Numbered from the stretch's first letter, positions 25,678 to 33,580 are shown. The stretch is DNA of 41,209 nt from JBAVQS01 sp049694275 (GCA_049694275.1 JBAVQS010000381.1:1-41209), one strand, 5' to 3'. Numbers and translations: made by a program. Notes: generated from the sequence alone by a model not told the origin.

Positions 25678-26150
25678 CCGCCCGGCGACACGCCCCGATT
25701 CATCCGTTCGAGTATCGCGAGGATCCGCGCGTTCTTTGGGATATCCGACATCGAATCCCCATAATGCGCATACCGGATCATCCCCGCCTTGTCGATCACC
25801 ATCAACGCCGGCATCCGTCCGAATTGCAGCATCTTGACCTGCTGCTCGTACAGATCCGGCACCCGGCACTCGGGGTCGGGCATCCCGATGAACGGGAATT
25901 TGTGACTCGCCCAATGATACTCGAACGATTTCCGGTCGTCCGTGCCGATCACCAGCACCTCGGCCCCGTGTTTTACAAATTCCGCATAGTCGTCGCGCAA
26001 CTGCGCGAGATGCCGGCGGCAGTACGGTCAGGCAAAACCCCGGTTAAACACCAGCACGACGTTCTTTTTCCCGCGGTAATCCGACAGCCGAATCGTCTTG
26101 CCGGCCACATCGACCAGTTCAAAATCAGGAGCAATCTCGCCGCTTTCCAT
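25653..26150 (-). CDS. Redoxin/AhpC-TSA family protein, probable selenoprotein (in-frame TGA = Sec41)
   Basis: Reading through one TGA gives a 165-aa thioredoxin-fold protein. The ATG at 26150 has GGGGAG 6 nt upstream. The N-terminus E-I-A-P-D-F-E-L-V-D and V-L-V-F-N-R-G-F-A are classic AhpC/TSA. Codon 41 (26030-26028) is TGA and falls exactly where the family has the first Cys of the redox motif: R-G-F-A-U-P-Y-C, with Cys44 kept. The frame stays intact on both sides and the rest of the fold is conserved (ALMVIDKAGMIRY). A 6-bp hairpin with loop AGTT begins at the right distance after the TGA. The gene would reduce peroxides or thiols. It starts 11 nt after the broken HEAT-like gene. The alternative is a nonsense mutation or a base error (TGC to TGA). 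selA/B/C/D are not in this window. The C-terminus (SLRSE) comes from a dispersed repeat. Confidence 0.75.
25993..26008 (-). promoter_or_regulatory. Candidate bacterial SECIS hairpin
   Basis: On the minus strand TCGCGC-AGTT-GCGCGA forms a 6-bp stem with an AGUU loop, extended below by GCAT/ATGC after a small internal loop. The loop starts 25 nt after the TGA at 26028, inside the 16-37 nt range described for bacterial SECIS elements, and has a G in the first two loop positions as the consensus asks. GC-rich codons could make such a stem by chance. Confidence 0.55.
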
Positions 26151-26161
26151 ATTATTCTCCC

Positions 26162-27487
26162 CTAGTTTGCCGTAGCAAGATAACCCCTGACCTTTTCAGC
26201 AAGATCATGATTGGTATCGGCAAGGCACTCTTGAACCATCCATTCGGGCAGCGGGCCAAGCTGCATCAAGCGGTCCACAAATTTTTCCCGGCACTGAGAA
26301 CAAGGCCCCATCTCATACAGCTTGACAAGCAATCGCGCCTCGACCTGCGGATTGGGATGGGCTTGATAGAACGTGGGGACATCAAAGCCCAATGAATGGT
26401 ATTCCTCAGAATCCATTTGACTTGCGGCTAGCGATTCGATGATGGCATCATCGCCGTCCTGATAGTTATTGATGAGCAGTTTAACCACATCCCCCAACCG
26501 TCGAGATTCTCGAATGAGCTTGAAGGCAAAATCACGAACTGTGCAATCGCCGATTTGGGAAAGCGCCATCAAGGCTCGCACCGAAATCGCCCGGTCCGCG
26601 TAATCGACCAGTTCAAATAGACGTGAATGATCGAGTGGAAAACGCCTATAACAAAAGATGTACAAAAGAGACCGCAACCGCTTTTCATCTGTCTCTTGCA
26701 ACAGGTCCGCCGCTGCCTGTGCGATATCTTCTTGGCTTGCCTGCTTGCCCCAGGCTCTCAGAGAGAGCTCCCTTGGCCCGTAAGGGTTCCGCATGAGCAT
26801 TTCTCTAATTTCCGCATAACGATATGCAGGCGTCTCTCGTCTTTTTGCGACGATGCCTGCCGGTTCGAGATGAAAGCCTTCGGTCGCCTTGACGTAGGTC
26901 TCAAGGTTGAGATTGGTTGATGCCCCGTGACGCAAGGCATCCAGCGTCTCTGGCTCCCCATATTCTCTTGCGGTCAACTCGAGGATATAAGAGACATCCA
27001 CCAGAGGTTGTCCTGCGGCAATCAGCGCACCGACTCGATCGGCCACGACGAGAAAAGCGTCAATTCCATCCAACTCGATCAGTTGTTCAACCCCAATATA
27101 TACTTCGCCTCGAAACCTCGGGTTCTCTTTATAGTTTACGACGAACCGGTCATACATCAAACGACGGGCACGCGTATCACCGCGCTGGGCAAATATCTTG
27201 ACCGAATCGAATAACTGTTCCGTGTCATAATTACCCCACTCTTCCAGTGGCGCAGTCGCGCAAGTAGACAGGATTTGCTCGTGATAAAAATCCGGCTCAC
27301 CCGTCTGCTCGATCACCCGGAGCATATACTCGGCCCGGCTCCCTTACAACTGGCGGTCATAGGATGTGTTATGCAGACAGGCATGCAGAATCACATCGCG
27401 ATACGGCGCTGCGTCGTGCTTTTGCAAATAGCGCACGGGACGGCCATGCCCGGCGTCAATCAGCCGCTTGAATTCAGGAATTTCCAT
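26162..27487 (-). pseudogene. HEAT-like repeat protein gene interrupted by an in-frame TAA
   Basis: The ATG at 27487 overlaps the stop of the MacB-like permease gene (TAATG), so the gene was built for coupled translation. It runs 47 codons to a TAA at 27346-27344 and then continues in the same frame, without loss of sense, to 26162 (441 codons in all). Coding features on both sides match one protein, so a single base change (most simply CAA or GAA to TAA) is likely. An internal ATG at 27325 could restart a 387-aa product, but GGGAG is 13 nt away. The protein is alpha-helical with repeated R-A-L/R-A-x-x-A-L-x-x-I type helices, HEAT-like, and a CSQC near the end. Its function is unknown. The GC content looks lower than in neighbours. 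Confidence 0.65.
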
Positions 27488-28734
27488 TATTCATAGCGCA
27501 GGGCGTCGATCGGGTGCAGCAGGCTCGCCCGCCACGCGGGATACAGGCCAAAGAACAAGCCAACCCCCATCGAGAACCCGACGGCGAGGCTCACCGAGCC
27601 CGTATCGACCACCGTCGTAATAATCCCCGTCTGAGTGACCGCCTCTGCAATCCCCGCGCCCAGTAGGATGCCCAGTATACCACCACTCACACTGAGCGAC
27701 ACCGCTTCGATCAGGAACTGGAGCAGGATATCGCGCCGCCGCGCGCCGACCGCCTTGCGGATGCCGATCTCGCGCGTCCGTTCGGTCACGCTCACCAGCA
27801 TGATATTCATAATCCCGATCCCGCCGACCAACAGCGAGATGGCGGCAATCGACGCCAAAAAGATGGTCAGGATGCTCGTAATCTGCGACAGCGCGCCGAG
27901 AATATCCTTCTGGCTCAGCACCGAGAAATCGTCCTGCTGGAACTGAATGTGGTGCCGCTCGCGCAAAAAGAGCGTCATCTGTTGAATTCCCACGTCAATC
28001 GCCTTGTCCGTGCGGGCCGATGCATAGATGACCGAAACCCGGTGTTGCCCGGTCGGCGTCAGCGACTGGGTGCCAAAGAGGCGAATCTGCGCGGTGCGAA
28101 TCGGCACAAAGATCACATCGTCCTGGCTCCCGCCAAACATCCCGCCGCCTCCCTTGGTCTCCATCACCCCGATCACCTTGAAGGGGACGCGATTGATCTT
28201 GATGGTCTGTCCCAGCGGGTCGCTCCGGCCAAACAGGTTCTTGGCCGTATCCGAGCCCAGCACCGCCACGCGCGCCAGCGTATCGTCGTCGCGCGGCTCG
28301 ATAAACCGGCCAAATGCGACATGGAAATTGCGCACATTCGGAAAATCGGCGGTCGTCCCGGTGACCGATGTGCTGGTATTATTGCCGCCGAACACCACCT
28401 GCCCGCTCGCCTGGTACACCGGCGCAACCTCGGCAATCCCGGAGCAGCAATCCGATTTGCCGAGCGCATCCGCATCCGCCAGCGTCAGCGTCGCCGCCGT
28501 GCCGGCGCTCGAGCGCATCCCGTTTTGCTGAAAGCTGCCGGGGACGACAAAGATGAGATTCGAGCCGATCCCCTGCACCTGCTGCGTAATCGCGGCGCCC
28601 GCCCCCTGCCCCACGGCCAGGAGCGCGATAACCGCCGCGACGCCGATAATCACCCCGAGCATCGTTAGCCCCGAGCGCATCTTGTTCGCGCCCAGACTCC
28701 GCAGTGAAATGCGATAAGATTCCCAGATGTTCAT
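27487..28734 (-). CDS. MacB-like ABC transporter permease
   Basis: A 415-aa permease of the MacB/FtsX type VII ABC group: one N-terminal helix (~20-45: SGLTMLGVIIGVAAVIAL), a ~220-residue extracytoplasmic domain and three C-terminal helices (~275-400). The conserved VTERTREIGIRKAVGARRRDILLQFL coupling loop is present. It lacks a fused ATPase, which is encoded by the adjacent gene 1 nt upstream. In MacAB systems this unit uses ATP in the cytoplasm to drive conformational change outside; here with the HlyD-like adaptor it should export drugs, peptides or lipids. There is no outer-membrane channel gene, as expected of a single-membrane cell. Confidence 0.93.
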   Translation of the reverse strand: MNIWESYRISLRSLGANKMRSGLTMLGVIIGVAAVIALLAVGQGAGAAITQQVQGIGSNLIFVVPGSFQQNGMRSSAGTAATLTLADADALGKSDCCSGIAEVAPVYQASGQVVFGGNNTSTSVTGTTADFPNVRNFHVAFGRFIEPRDDDTLARVAVLGSDTAKNLFGRSDPLGQTIKINRVPFKVIGVMETKGGGGMFGGSQDDVIFVPIRTAQIRLFGTQSLTPTGQHRVSVIYASARTDKAIDVGIQQMTLFLRERHHIQFQQDDFSVLSQKDILGALSQITSILTIFLASIAAISLLVGGIGIMNIMLVSVTERTREIGIRKAVGARRRDILLQFLIEAVSLSVSGGILGILLGAGIAEAVTQTGIITTVVDTGSVSLAVGFSMGVGLFFGLYPAWRASLLHPIDALRYE

Positions 28735-28735
28735 A

Positions 28736-29509
28736 TCAATTCAAATGGTCCTCAACCACCAACCCGTCGCGCACGCGAATCACGCGCCTGGCCTTCGCCG
28801 CCACTTCGGGATCGTGCGTGACCAGCACCAGCGTCTTGCCCTCGGCGTTCAGCCGCGCAAAAATCGCCATAATGTCATGCCCCGACGTGCTGTCCAGGTT
28901 CCCGGTCGGTTCATCGGCAAGGATCAAGGAAGGGTCATTGATGAGCGCGCGGGCAATCGCCACGCGCTGCTGCTGGCCGCCGGAGAGCTCGTTGGGCCGG
29001 TGATGGGCGCGATCACCCAGTCCGACCGATTCGAGCGCCGCCAGCGCCCGCTGCCGCCGGTTCTTTTCGCCCGCATACACCAGGGGCAGCTCGACATTAT
29101 CGACGGCCGGCGTGCGCGGCAGGAGGTTGAACGTCTGAAAGACAAAGCCGATGCGCCGGTTGCGAATCTGCGCCTGCTGATCGTCGTTCAGCTTGCTCAC
29201 ATCCTCCCCGGCCAACAAATAGGCCCCGCCGCTCGGCGTATCAAGGCAGCCGATGATATTCATCAGCGTCGATTTCCCCGACCCCGAAGGGCCGACAATC
29301 GCCACATACTCCCCGCGCATGATCTTGAACGAGACCCCGCGTAGCGCCCGCACCTCGACCTCGCCCATCTGGAACAGCTTGGTAATATCCTGCAGCTCAA
29401 TCACCGGCGTCGCGGGATCGTCGAGCGCGCCGTTCGCTTTCCCATTTCCATTCGACTGGGTTGCTTTTCCGCTTGCCTCAAGGTTCGATTTCAATCCATT
29501 ATTCGCCAT
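28736..29509 (-). CDS. MacB/LolD-type ABC ATPase
   Basis: A 257-aa ABC ATPase. Walker A GPSGSGKST, the Q-loop in FVFQTFNLLPRTPAVDNVELPL, signature LSGGQQQR, Walker B LILADEPTGNLD and the H-loop VTHD are all intact. It is the typical LolD/MacB class with the TGNLDS D-loop. A ~25-residue Asn/Gly/Lys-rich N-terminal extension precedes the domain. The ATG at 29509 has AGGGG 8 nt upstream and leaves a 10-nt gap after the adaptor gene; the longer frame would overlap it. Confidence 0.93.
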   Translation of the reverse strand: MANNGLKSNLEASGKATQSNGNGKANGALDDPATPVIELQDITKLFQMGEVEVRALRGVSFKIMRGEYVAIVGPSGSGKSTLMNIIGCLDTPSGGAYLLAGEDVSKLNDDQQAQIRNRRIGFVFQTFNLLPRTPAVDNVELPLVYAGEKNRRQRALAALESVGLGDRAHHRPNELSGGQQQRVAIARALINDPSLILADEPTGNLDSTSGHDIMAIFARLNAEGKTLVLVTHDPEVAAKARRVIRVRDGLVVEDHLN

Positions 29510-29519
29510 TCGGTTTCCC

Positions 29520-30950
29520 CTACTTACCACCGGTGCTCGCACCCGGCTGGCTAAACCCCGGCAGTCCTTGCGTGGTCACCGCCGTCACCACCTGGTCCCC
29601 TTCATTGATCCCGCTAATGACCTCACTCTCCTGGTCGTTCGAGAGGCCGAGCTGCACCTGCACCTCTTTTTGAACGGCGTTCGCATAGATCGTCACATAG
29701 CGCTTGTTATTCGACGCCCGCACCGCGCGGTTCGGGACCAACAGCACATTGTTCTTGTGCGCCACTTCGACATTCGCGTTGGCCGTCATACCCATCTTGA
29801 CCGGCATATCCGAGGCGGCCACGTCGATCTTGACCTCGTAATTCACGACCCCCTGCACCGTCGCCGCGCCCGGCGCAATCTCGGACACCGTGCCCGCAAT
29901 CGTCTGCCCTGGAAAGGCGTCGAGATCCATCGCCACCTTTTGTCCGAGCGCGACCCGCGGGATATCCGTCTCGTCGATATTGAGCGTGATCTGCAAATGA
30001 TCAATGTCCGCGACCGTCACCACCGGCTTACCCGCCTGGATAAAATCCCCCTTGTCCAGGTCCATCGCCACAATCGTCCCGTCGAACGGCGCGACAATCA
30101 CCGCTTCGTCCAACCGCTTTTTCGCCAGGTCGCGGCCCGCTTTCGCCACATCCACACTCGCCTGCGCCTGCGCAATATCGTCCGTCGTCGGCGTCAGGCG
30201 CGCCAGTTGGTCCTGCACCGCCTGCACCTGCGCCTGCGCCGCCTGCACTTGCGCCTGCGCCGCCTTTAATTGGGCATCCGTCGCTTTGAACCGGGCATTG
30301 TACGCCGTCACCGCTTTTTGATAATCGAGCGTTGCCTGCTGCAACTGGAGCGACTGTGGCATCATCCCGATATTCGGGTTCGATCCCCCGCCCACGCGAT
30401 CATACGCCGCCTGCGCTTGATCCAGCGCCGCCCTGGCCTTGGACACATCCGCCTGCGCCTGGGCCACGTCATTCGGATCGGGCTGGAGCAGCTTGTTATA
30501 CGCCGCCTGCGCCGAAGCTAGGCTCGCCTGCGCCGAGTCCAGGTTCGCCTGCGCCGCGGCCGTCGCCGTCTGCGTTCCCCCCTTTTGCAACTGGGTCAGC
30601 TTGGCCTGCGCCAGGTTCAGGTTGGCCTCCGCCTGCGTCACCGCCAATTCCAATTCGCCCGCATCCAGCTTGAGAATTGGCTGCCCGGCCTTGACCTTGT
30701 CGCCGCGTTTGAACAACAGCTCGTTGAGCGTGCCGCTCGTCAGAAACGCCAGGTCGGCGCTCGACCGCGCCTTGATCGCGCCGGTCGCGCTGACTGTCGC
30801 AATCAGGTCCCCGCGGGTCACCGCCGCCAGGTCGTCCGGCGAAAGCGTGGCCCCTGCGTTACGCGCATTATTCATGACATACCAGGCAATCCCGCCGACT
30901 GCAAGCACAATCAGCAGCGCGCCAATGGCAATCACCCATATCCGTTTCAT
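29520..30950 (-). CDS. HlyD/MacA-like efflux adaptor
   Basis: A 476-aa periplasmic adaptor-type protein. A single N-terminal membrane anchor (~4-27) is followed by a lipoyl/barrel-sandwich half (GTLNELLFKRGDKVKAGQPILKLD), a long alpha-hairpin coiled coil of Ala/Gln heptads (~100-270, e.g. AAQAQVQAAQ), the second lipoyl half (APFDGTIVAMDLDKGDFI) and beta-barrel domains. In Chloroflexota it would sit on the outer face of the membrane and couple to the MacB-like permease. It directly abuts the MarR gene (no gap) and heads the export genes of the operon. The low-complexity coiled coil makes many spurious open frames on the other strand. Confidence 0.92.
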   Translation of the reverse strand: MKRIWVIAIGALLIVLAVGGIAWYVMNNARNAGATLSPDDLAAVTRGDLIATVSATGAIKARSSADLAFLTSGTLNELLFKRGDKVKAGQPILKLDAGELELAVTQAEANLNLAQAKLTQLQKGGTQTATAAAQANLDSAQASLASAQAAYNKLLQPDPNDVAQAQADVSKARAALDQAQAAYDRVGGGSNPNIGMMPQSLQLQQATLDYQKAVTAYNARFKATDAQLKAAQAQVQAAQAQVQAVQDQLARLTPTTDDIAQAQASVDVAKAGRDLAKKRLDEAVIVAPFDGTIVAMDLDKGDFIQAGKPVVTVADIDHLQITLNIDETDIPRVALGQKVAMDLDAFPGQTIAGTVSEIAPGAATVQGVVNYEVKIDVAASDMPVKMGMTANANVEVAHKNNVLLVPNRAVRASNNKRYVTIYANAVQKEVQVQLGLSNDQESEVISGINEGDQVVTAVTTQGLPGFSQPGASTGGK

Positions 30951-31409
30951 CTAGGATTCCTCCTGCAATTCATTCATATAGCGATCGAGTAGCCCTACAA
31001 AGGTTTCGAGCTCTTGCGGCGCAAAATGCGCCACGGCGCGCCGGGTCAACACCCGGCGCGATTCGCCGGCCCTTTCCAGCAACGCCCGGCCTTTGGCGGT
31101 CAATTTGACCATCACCTTGCGGCGATCTGCTTCCCCACCGCGCTTGCGCGCCACCAATCCCTCGGCTTCAAGGCGGCCCACAATCCCGGTCATGGTAGCA
31201 TTCGATTGGAACAGCTTGTCCGCCAGGTCGCCGATTGCGCACCCCACCGGACCATGCGCCAGTGCGACGAGCACCAAAAACTTGGGGACGGTCAGCTTGT
31301 GCTCCTGGAGCATCTTTTCCATTCGCTTTTGCTCCAGCCACATCAAGCGCCGCAGGGCCTGCTCGAACGCCTCGACGGCGTCGAGCGTTTCCGTATGTGT
31401 GATATTCAT
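30951..31409 (-). CDS. MarR family transcriptional regulator
   Basis: A 152-aa winged-helix regulator. The core is LTVPKFLVLVALAHGPVGCAIGDLADKLFQSNATMTGIVGRLEAEGLVARKRGGEADRRKVMVKLTAKGRALLERA, which covers the recognition helix and the DRR wing motif of MarR proteins. The ATG at 31409 has GAGG 5 nt upstream; a GTG one codon earlier is weaker. It is the first gene of the efflux array and probably represses its own operon through the operator that overlaps its promoter. The usual MarR ligands are small phenolic or lipophilic compounds. Confidence 0.93.
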   Translation of the reverse strand: MNITHTETLDAVEAFEQALRRLMWLEQKRMEKMLQEHKLTVPKFLVLVALAHGPVGCAIGDLADKLFQSNATMTGIVGRLEAEGLVARKRGGEADRRKVMVKLTAKGRALLERAGESRRVLTRRAVAHFAPQELETFVGLLDRYMNELQEES

Positions 31410-31432
31410 CACATCCTCAATTCACAAGACAA

Positions 31433-31469
31433 GACCCCGGTACGGGACTGCGCCCGCGCGCCCGGGGTC
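31433..31469 (-). promoter_or_regulatory. Hairpin in the marR leader
   Basis: A perfect 8-bp stem GACCCCGG (31433-31440) / CCGGGGTC (31462-31469) with a 21-nt loop. On the minus strand it is followed by TTGTCTTGTG, a weak T-rich run. It lies in the ~100-nt leader between promoter and marR; it may slow transcription or stabilise the mRNA. Confidence 0.4.
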
Positions 31470-31501
31470 ATTCCAGATTCAATATTCAATCAAGCTAAAT
31501 A

Positions 31502-31519
31502 TTTACTTTGCGAGGTAAA
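31502..31519. promoter_or_regulatory. MarR-type operator
   Basis: TTTAC-N8-GTAAA inverted repeat, extended by ATAT-like flanks on both sides. It overlaps the last base of the -10 box and covers the expected transcription start of the marR operon. The size and place fit a MarR dimer site for self-repression. Confidence 0.6.
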
Positions 31520-31547
31520 ATATACTATAAAAACAAACTGTTGTCAA
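31519..31547 (-). promoter_or_regulatory. Promoter of the marR/efflux operon
   Basis: On the minus strand: perfect TTGACA (31547-31542), a 17-nt spacer and TATATT (31524-31519). It starts only 15 nt after the stop of the DHA2 pump gene, so the pump and the marR operon are separate transcription units in the same direction, with some read-through possible. Confidence 0.8.
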
Positions 31548-31562
31548 TAGGGCGGCGCGCTG

Positions 31563-33245
31563 TTAATCGACCACCACCGGCTCGATCTGTTCCACGCGGT
31601 GGGAGCGCGGCGTGGGGATCAACACCGAGCTCAACGCGCCAAACAGGACGAATATGGCGGCAAAGACGGCGGCGCTACGCGCCCCCTCGGCAATCGCGTC
31701 GTCAAAAATCTGCGTGATGGCCAGCCCCACCGGCGAATTGGCTGCGCCGGCCGGGCCCTGCCCCGGTCCCGTCGTGGGCGCCGATTCGCTCAGTCCGCTG
31801 TCCAGCGCTCGTTCAATCGCCGGTTTGGCCTGCGGCGGCACCTGTACCGACGCGCTCAACTCGGCCCGGCCCACGCTGGCGATCTGGCTCGCAAAGATAG
31901 CGCCCAGCACCGCCACGCCGACCGCCGCGCCGATCTGGCGCACGGTATTGTTCGCGCCCGAGCCAACCCCGACCTGCTCGCGCGGAATATCGCTCAACGT
32001 CAGGTTGGTCAGTTGCGCAATCGCCATCCCGACCCCCGCGCCATACAGGACGAGCACCGGCACAAAGACGATAAAGGCCGTATCGACTGCAATAATCCGG
32101 CTGAGCAGAAAAATCGCAATCGCCTCGCACACCATCCCCGCCGTGACCACCCACTTGGGACTGAACCGCGCCGAGAGCATCCCCGCCAGCGGCGCAAACA
32201 CAAAGTTCGCAATCGCAAACGGCAGCAGGATCACGCCGGTTTCAAAGGCGCTCAACCCGCGCACCCCCTGCAAATAGATCGGCATGACAAAGAGGATGCC
32301 AAACTCGCCCAGGGCGACGATGAGCACCGTCATCAAGCCGTAGCGAAACCCCTTGAATCGGAGCAGCGAGAACGGAAACAGCGGCTCTTTACCTGCCCGT
32401 TCGACGCGCAGCTCGTACATCACAAAGGCGGCCAGCGAAATCGCCGCCAACGCAAAGAGAAACGGCGTAATGGCAATGGTCGTCAGCGGCCAGGTCAAGC
32501 CGCCCAGCTCGAACGGGTCCGTGGGCGTCCACCAACCGTGCGCCTGACCTTCGATGAGCGCAAAGACCAGCGACCCCAACCCGACGGTCACCAGCGTCAC
32601 CCCTGGAATATCGATGTCGTGCTTGTGTCCCGCGTCGCTCGACTCTTTAATGACGAGGAGCGCGCCGACAATGGCAGCGATCCCGATCGGGAGATTGATG
32701 AGAAAGGCCCAGCGCCACGAGAAATAGGTCGTCAGAAAGCCGCCCAGCAGCGGTCCGAGCGCCCCGGCGGCGCCCGCCGTCGCGCCCCACACGCCGAACG
32801 CCACGCCGCGCATCCGGCCAGTAAAAGTGGACGAGAGGAGCGAGAGGGTTGAGGGAGAGGTCATCGCCGCGCCCATCGCCTGCACGAACCTTCCAACGAT
32901 AATAATGGGAATGCTCGGCGCGATCCCCGTAATCAGCGAGCCCACGATAAAGACCGCCACGCCCGCAATAAACATCCGCCGCCGCCCAAACTGGTCCCCC
33001 AGCTTGCCCCAGGTGATAATGAACGCCGCGTACACCAGCGCATACAACGCGCTGATCCACTCGACCTCGTGCAGCCCCGCATTAAACTCAGCCCGGATCG
33101 TCGGAATCGTGACATTGACGATCGTCACGTCGATAATCACAATCGCCAGCGCCAGGCTCAGCACAAACAACGTCAACCAGCTCTTGCGATCCGGCCGCGT
33201 CTCACCCGGCCCCTGCCCACTCCATGGTTGCCCCTTACTGCTCAA
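31563..33245 (-). CDS. DHA2 (EmrB/QacA-type) 14-helix MFS drug exporter
   Basis: A 560-aa protein with 14 hydrophobic segments. It has the DHA2 features: LDV-like IIDVTIVNVTIP in helix 1, WISALYALVYAAFIITWGKLGDQFGRRRMF (motif A), and the motif C-type GPLLGGFL after GATAGAAGALGP in helix 5. It acts as a proton-coupled exporter of cationic or lipophilic drugs. The start is TTG at 33245, supported by GAGGAG 6 nt upstream. A weak TATAAG box (33303-33298) and a GGCC-GAAA-GGCC hairpin (33281-33292) lie in its leader. Confidence 0.93.
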   Translation of the reverse strand: MSSKGQPWSGQGPGETRPDRKSWLTLFVLSLALAIVIIDVTIVNVTIPTIRAEFNAGLHEVEWISALYALVYAAFIITWGKLGDQFGRRRMFIAGVAVFIVGSLITGIAPSIPIIIVGRFVQAMGAAMTSPSTLSLLSSTFTGRMRGVAFGVWGATAGAAGALGPLLGGFLTTYFSWRWAFLINLPIGIAAIVGALLVIKESSDAGHKHDIDIPGVTLVTVGLGSLVFALIEGQAHGWWTPTDPFELGGLTWPLTTIAITPFLFALAAISLAAFVMYELRVERAGKEPLFPFSLLRFKGFRYGLMTVLIVALGEFGILFVMPIYLQGVRGLSAFETGVILLPFAIANFVFAPLAGMLSARFSPKWVVTAGMVCEAIAIFLLSRIIAVDTAFIVFVPVLVLYGAGVGMAIAQLTNLTLSDIPREQVGVGSGANNTVRQIGAAVGVAVLGAIFASQIASVGRAELSASVQVPPQAKPAIERALDSGLSESAPTTGPGQGPAGAANSPVGLAITQIFDDAIAEGARSAAVFAAIFVLFGALSSVLIPTPRSHRVEQIEPVVVD

Positions 33246-33360
33246 TCGTTTCTCCTCTTTTCAATTATCACCACACACCAGGCCTTTCGGCCCATATCTT
33301 ATACGCCCTGCGTTACCCCTTGCATCCTCTTCCCACACTCCCCTCGCCCTCAAATCACTG

Positions 33361-33389
33361 TTGACACTCCACTTATTCGGGTGTAAAGT
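33361..33389 (+). promoter_or_regulatory. Promoter of the structured leader and NmrA-like gene
   Basis: Perfect TTGACA (33361-33366), 17-nt spacer, TAAAGT (33384-33389). Transcription should begin near 33396, leaving a leader of ~210 nt before the ATG at 33606. The interval 33246-33605 has no protein gene: it holds the DHA2 leader on the minus strand and this promoter and leader on the plus strand. Confidence 0.75.
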
Positions 33390-33447
33390 TTGAATAGATC
33401 GTAAGCAGGCGTCGCGCGTGGCGCAGGCGGGCGAAGCGTGCCCAGTA

Positions 33448-33466
33448 GTGCATCAACTTGATGCAC
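33448..33466. promoter_or_regulatory. 19-bp perfect inverted repeat (possible operator)
   Basis: GTGCATCAA-C-TTGATGCAC, 9-bp arms around one base, about 60 nt into the transcript. It can be an RNA hairpin of the leader or a dimeric repressor site; the odd centre and 19-bp size are common for repressor operators. Confidence 0.5.
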
Positions 33467-33549
33467 CATAACGGAAGCCTTGATCTCTGGTTTCCCCTTT
33501 GCCTGTGCATGCGGACGCCTGACACCAGAGGGAGCTCGTGGCGTGACCA

Positions 33550-33580
33550 GCCGTTATCTGATAACGGCCGGTTTTTGTTT
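33550..33580 (+). terminator. Intrinsic terminator upstream of the NmrA-like gene
   Basis: GCCGTTATC-T-GATAACGGC (33550-33568), 9-bp arms, followed by CGG and TTTTTGTTT. It ends 26 nt before the ATG and 14 nt before the AGAGGAGG ribosome binding site. There is no plus-strand gene before it, so it either controls the downstream gene by attenuation or ends a separate small RNA. Confidence 0.75.

Larger units (their letters stand above)
33396..33580 (+). ncRNA. Structured 5' leader (unassigned riboswitch-like attenuator or small RNA)
   Basis: About 185 nt from the promoter to an intrinsic terminator just before the NmrA-like gene. Pairings seen: a closing helix CAGGCGTC (33406-33413) / GACGCCTG (33514-33521); inside it a small GCGC hairpin (33414-33424), GGGC/GCCC (33429-33443), a 9-bp hairpin (33448-33466) and GGAAGCC/GGTTTCC with one G-U (33473-33479 / 33489-33495). 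CTCTGGT (33485-33491) can instead pair with ACCAGAG (33523-33529), a switch-like alternative that would break the last hairpin and the closing helix region. I compared it by eye with the conserved cores of TPP, FMN, cobalamin, SAM, lysine, glycine, fluoride, ZTP, guanidine and T-box leaders and saw no match. Confidence 0.5.

Noticed and set aside
27344..27346. Recoding of the in-frame TAA as in the neighbouring TGA
   Set aside because: TAA is not a selenocysteine codon, the site is not a redox motif and no special hairpin is seen, so nonsense mutation or error is simpler.
31599..32852. 417-codon plus-strand frame opposite the DHA2 exporter gene
   Set aside because: Highly charged Arg/His/Gln composition with no motif; the minus-strand gene is clearly real.
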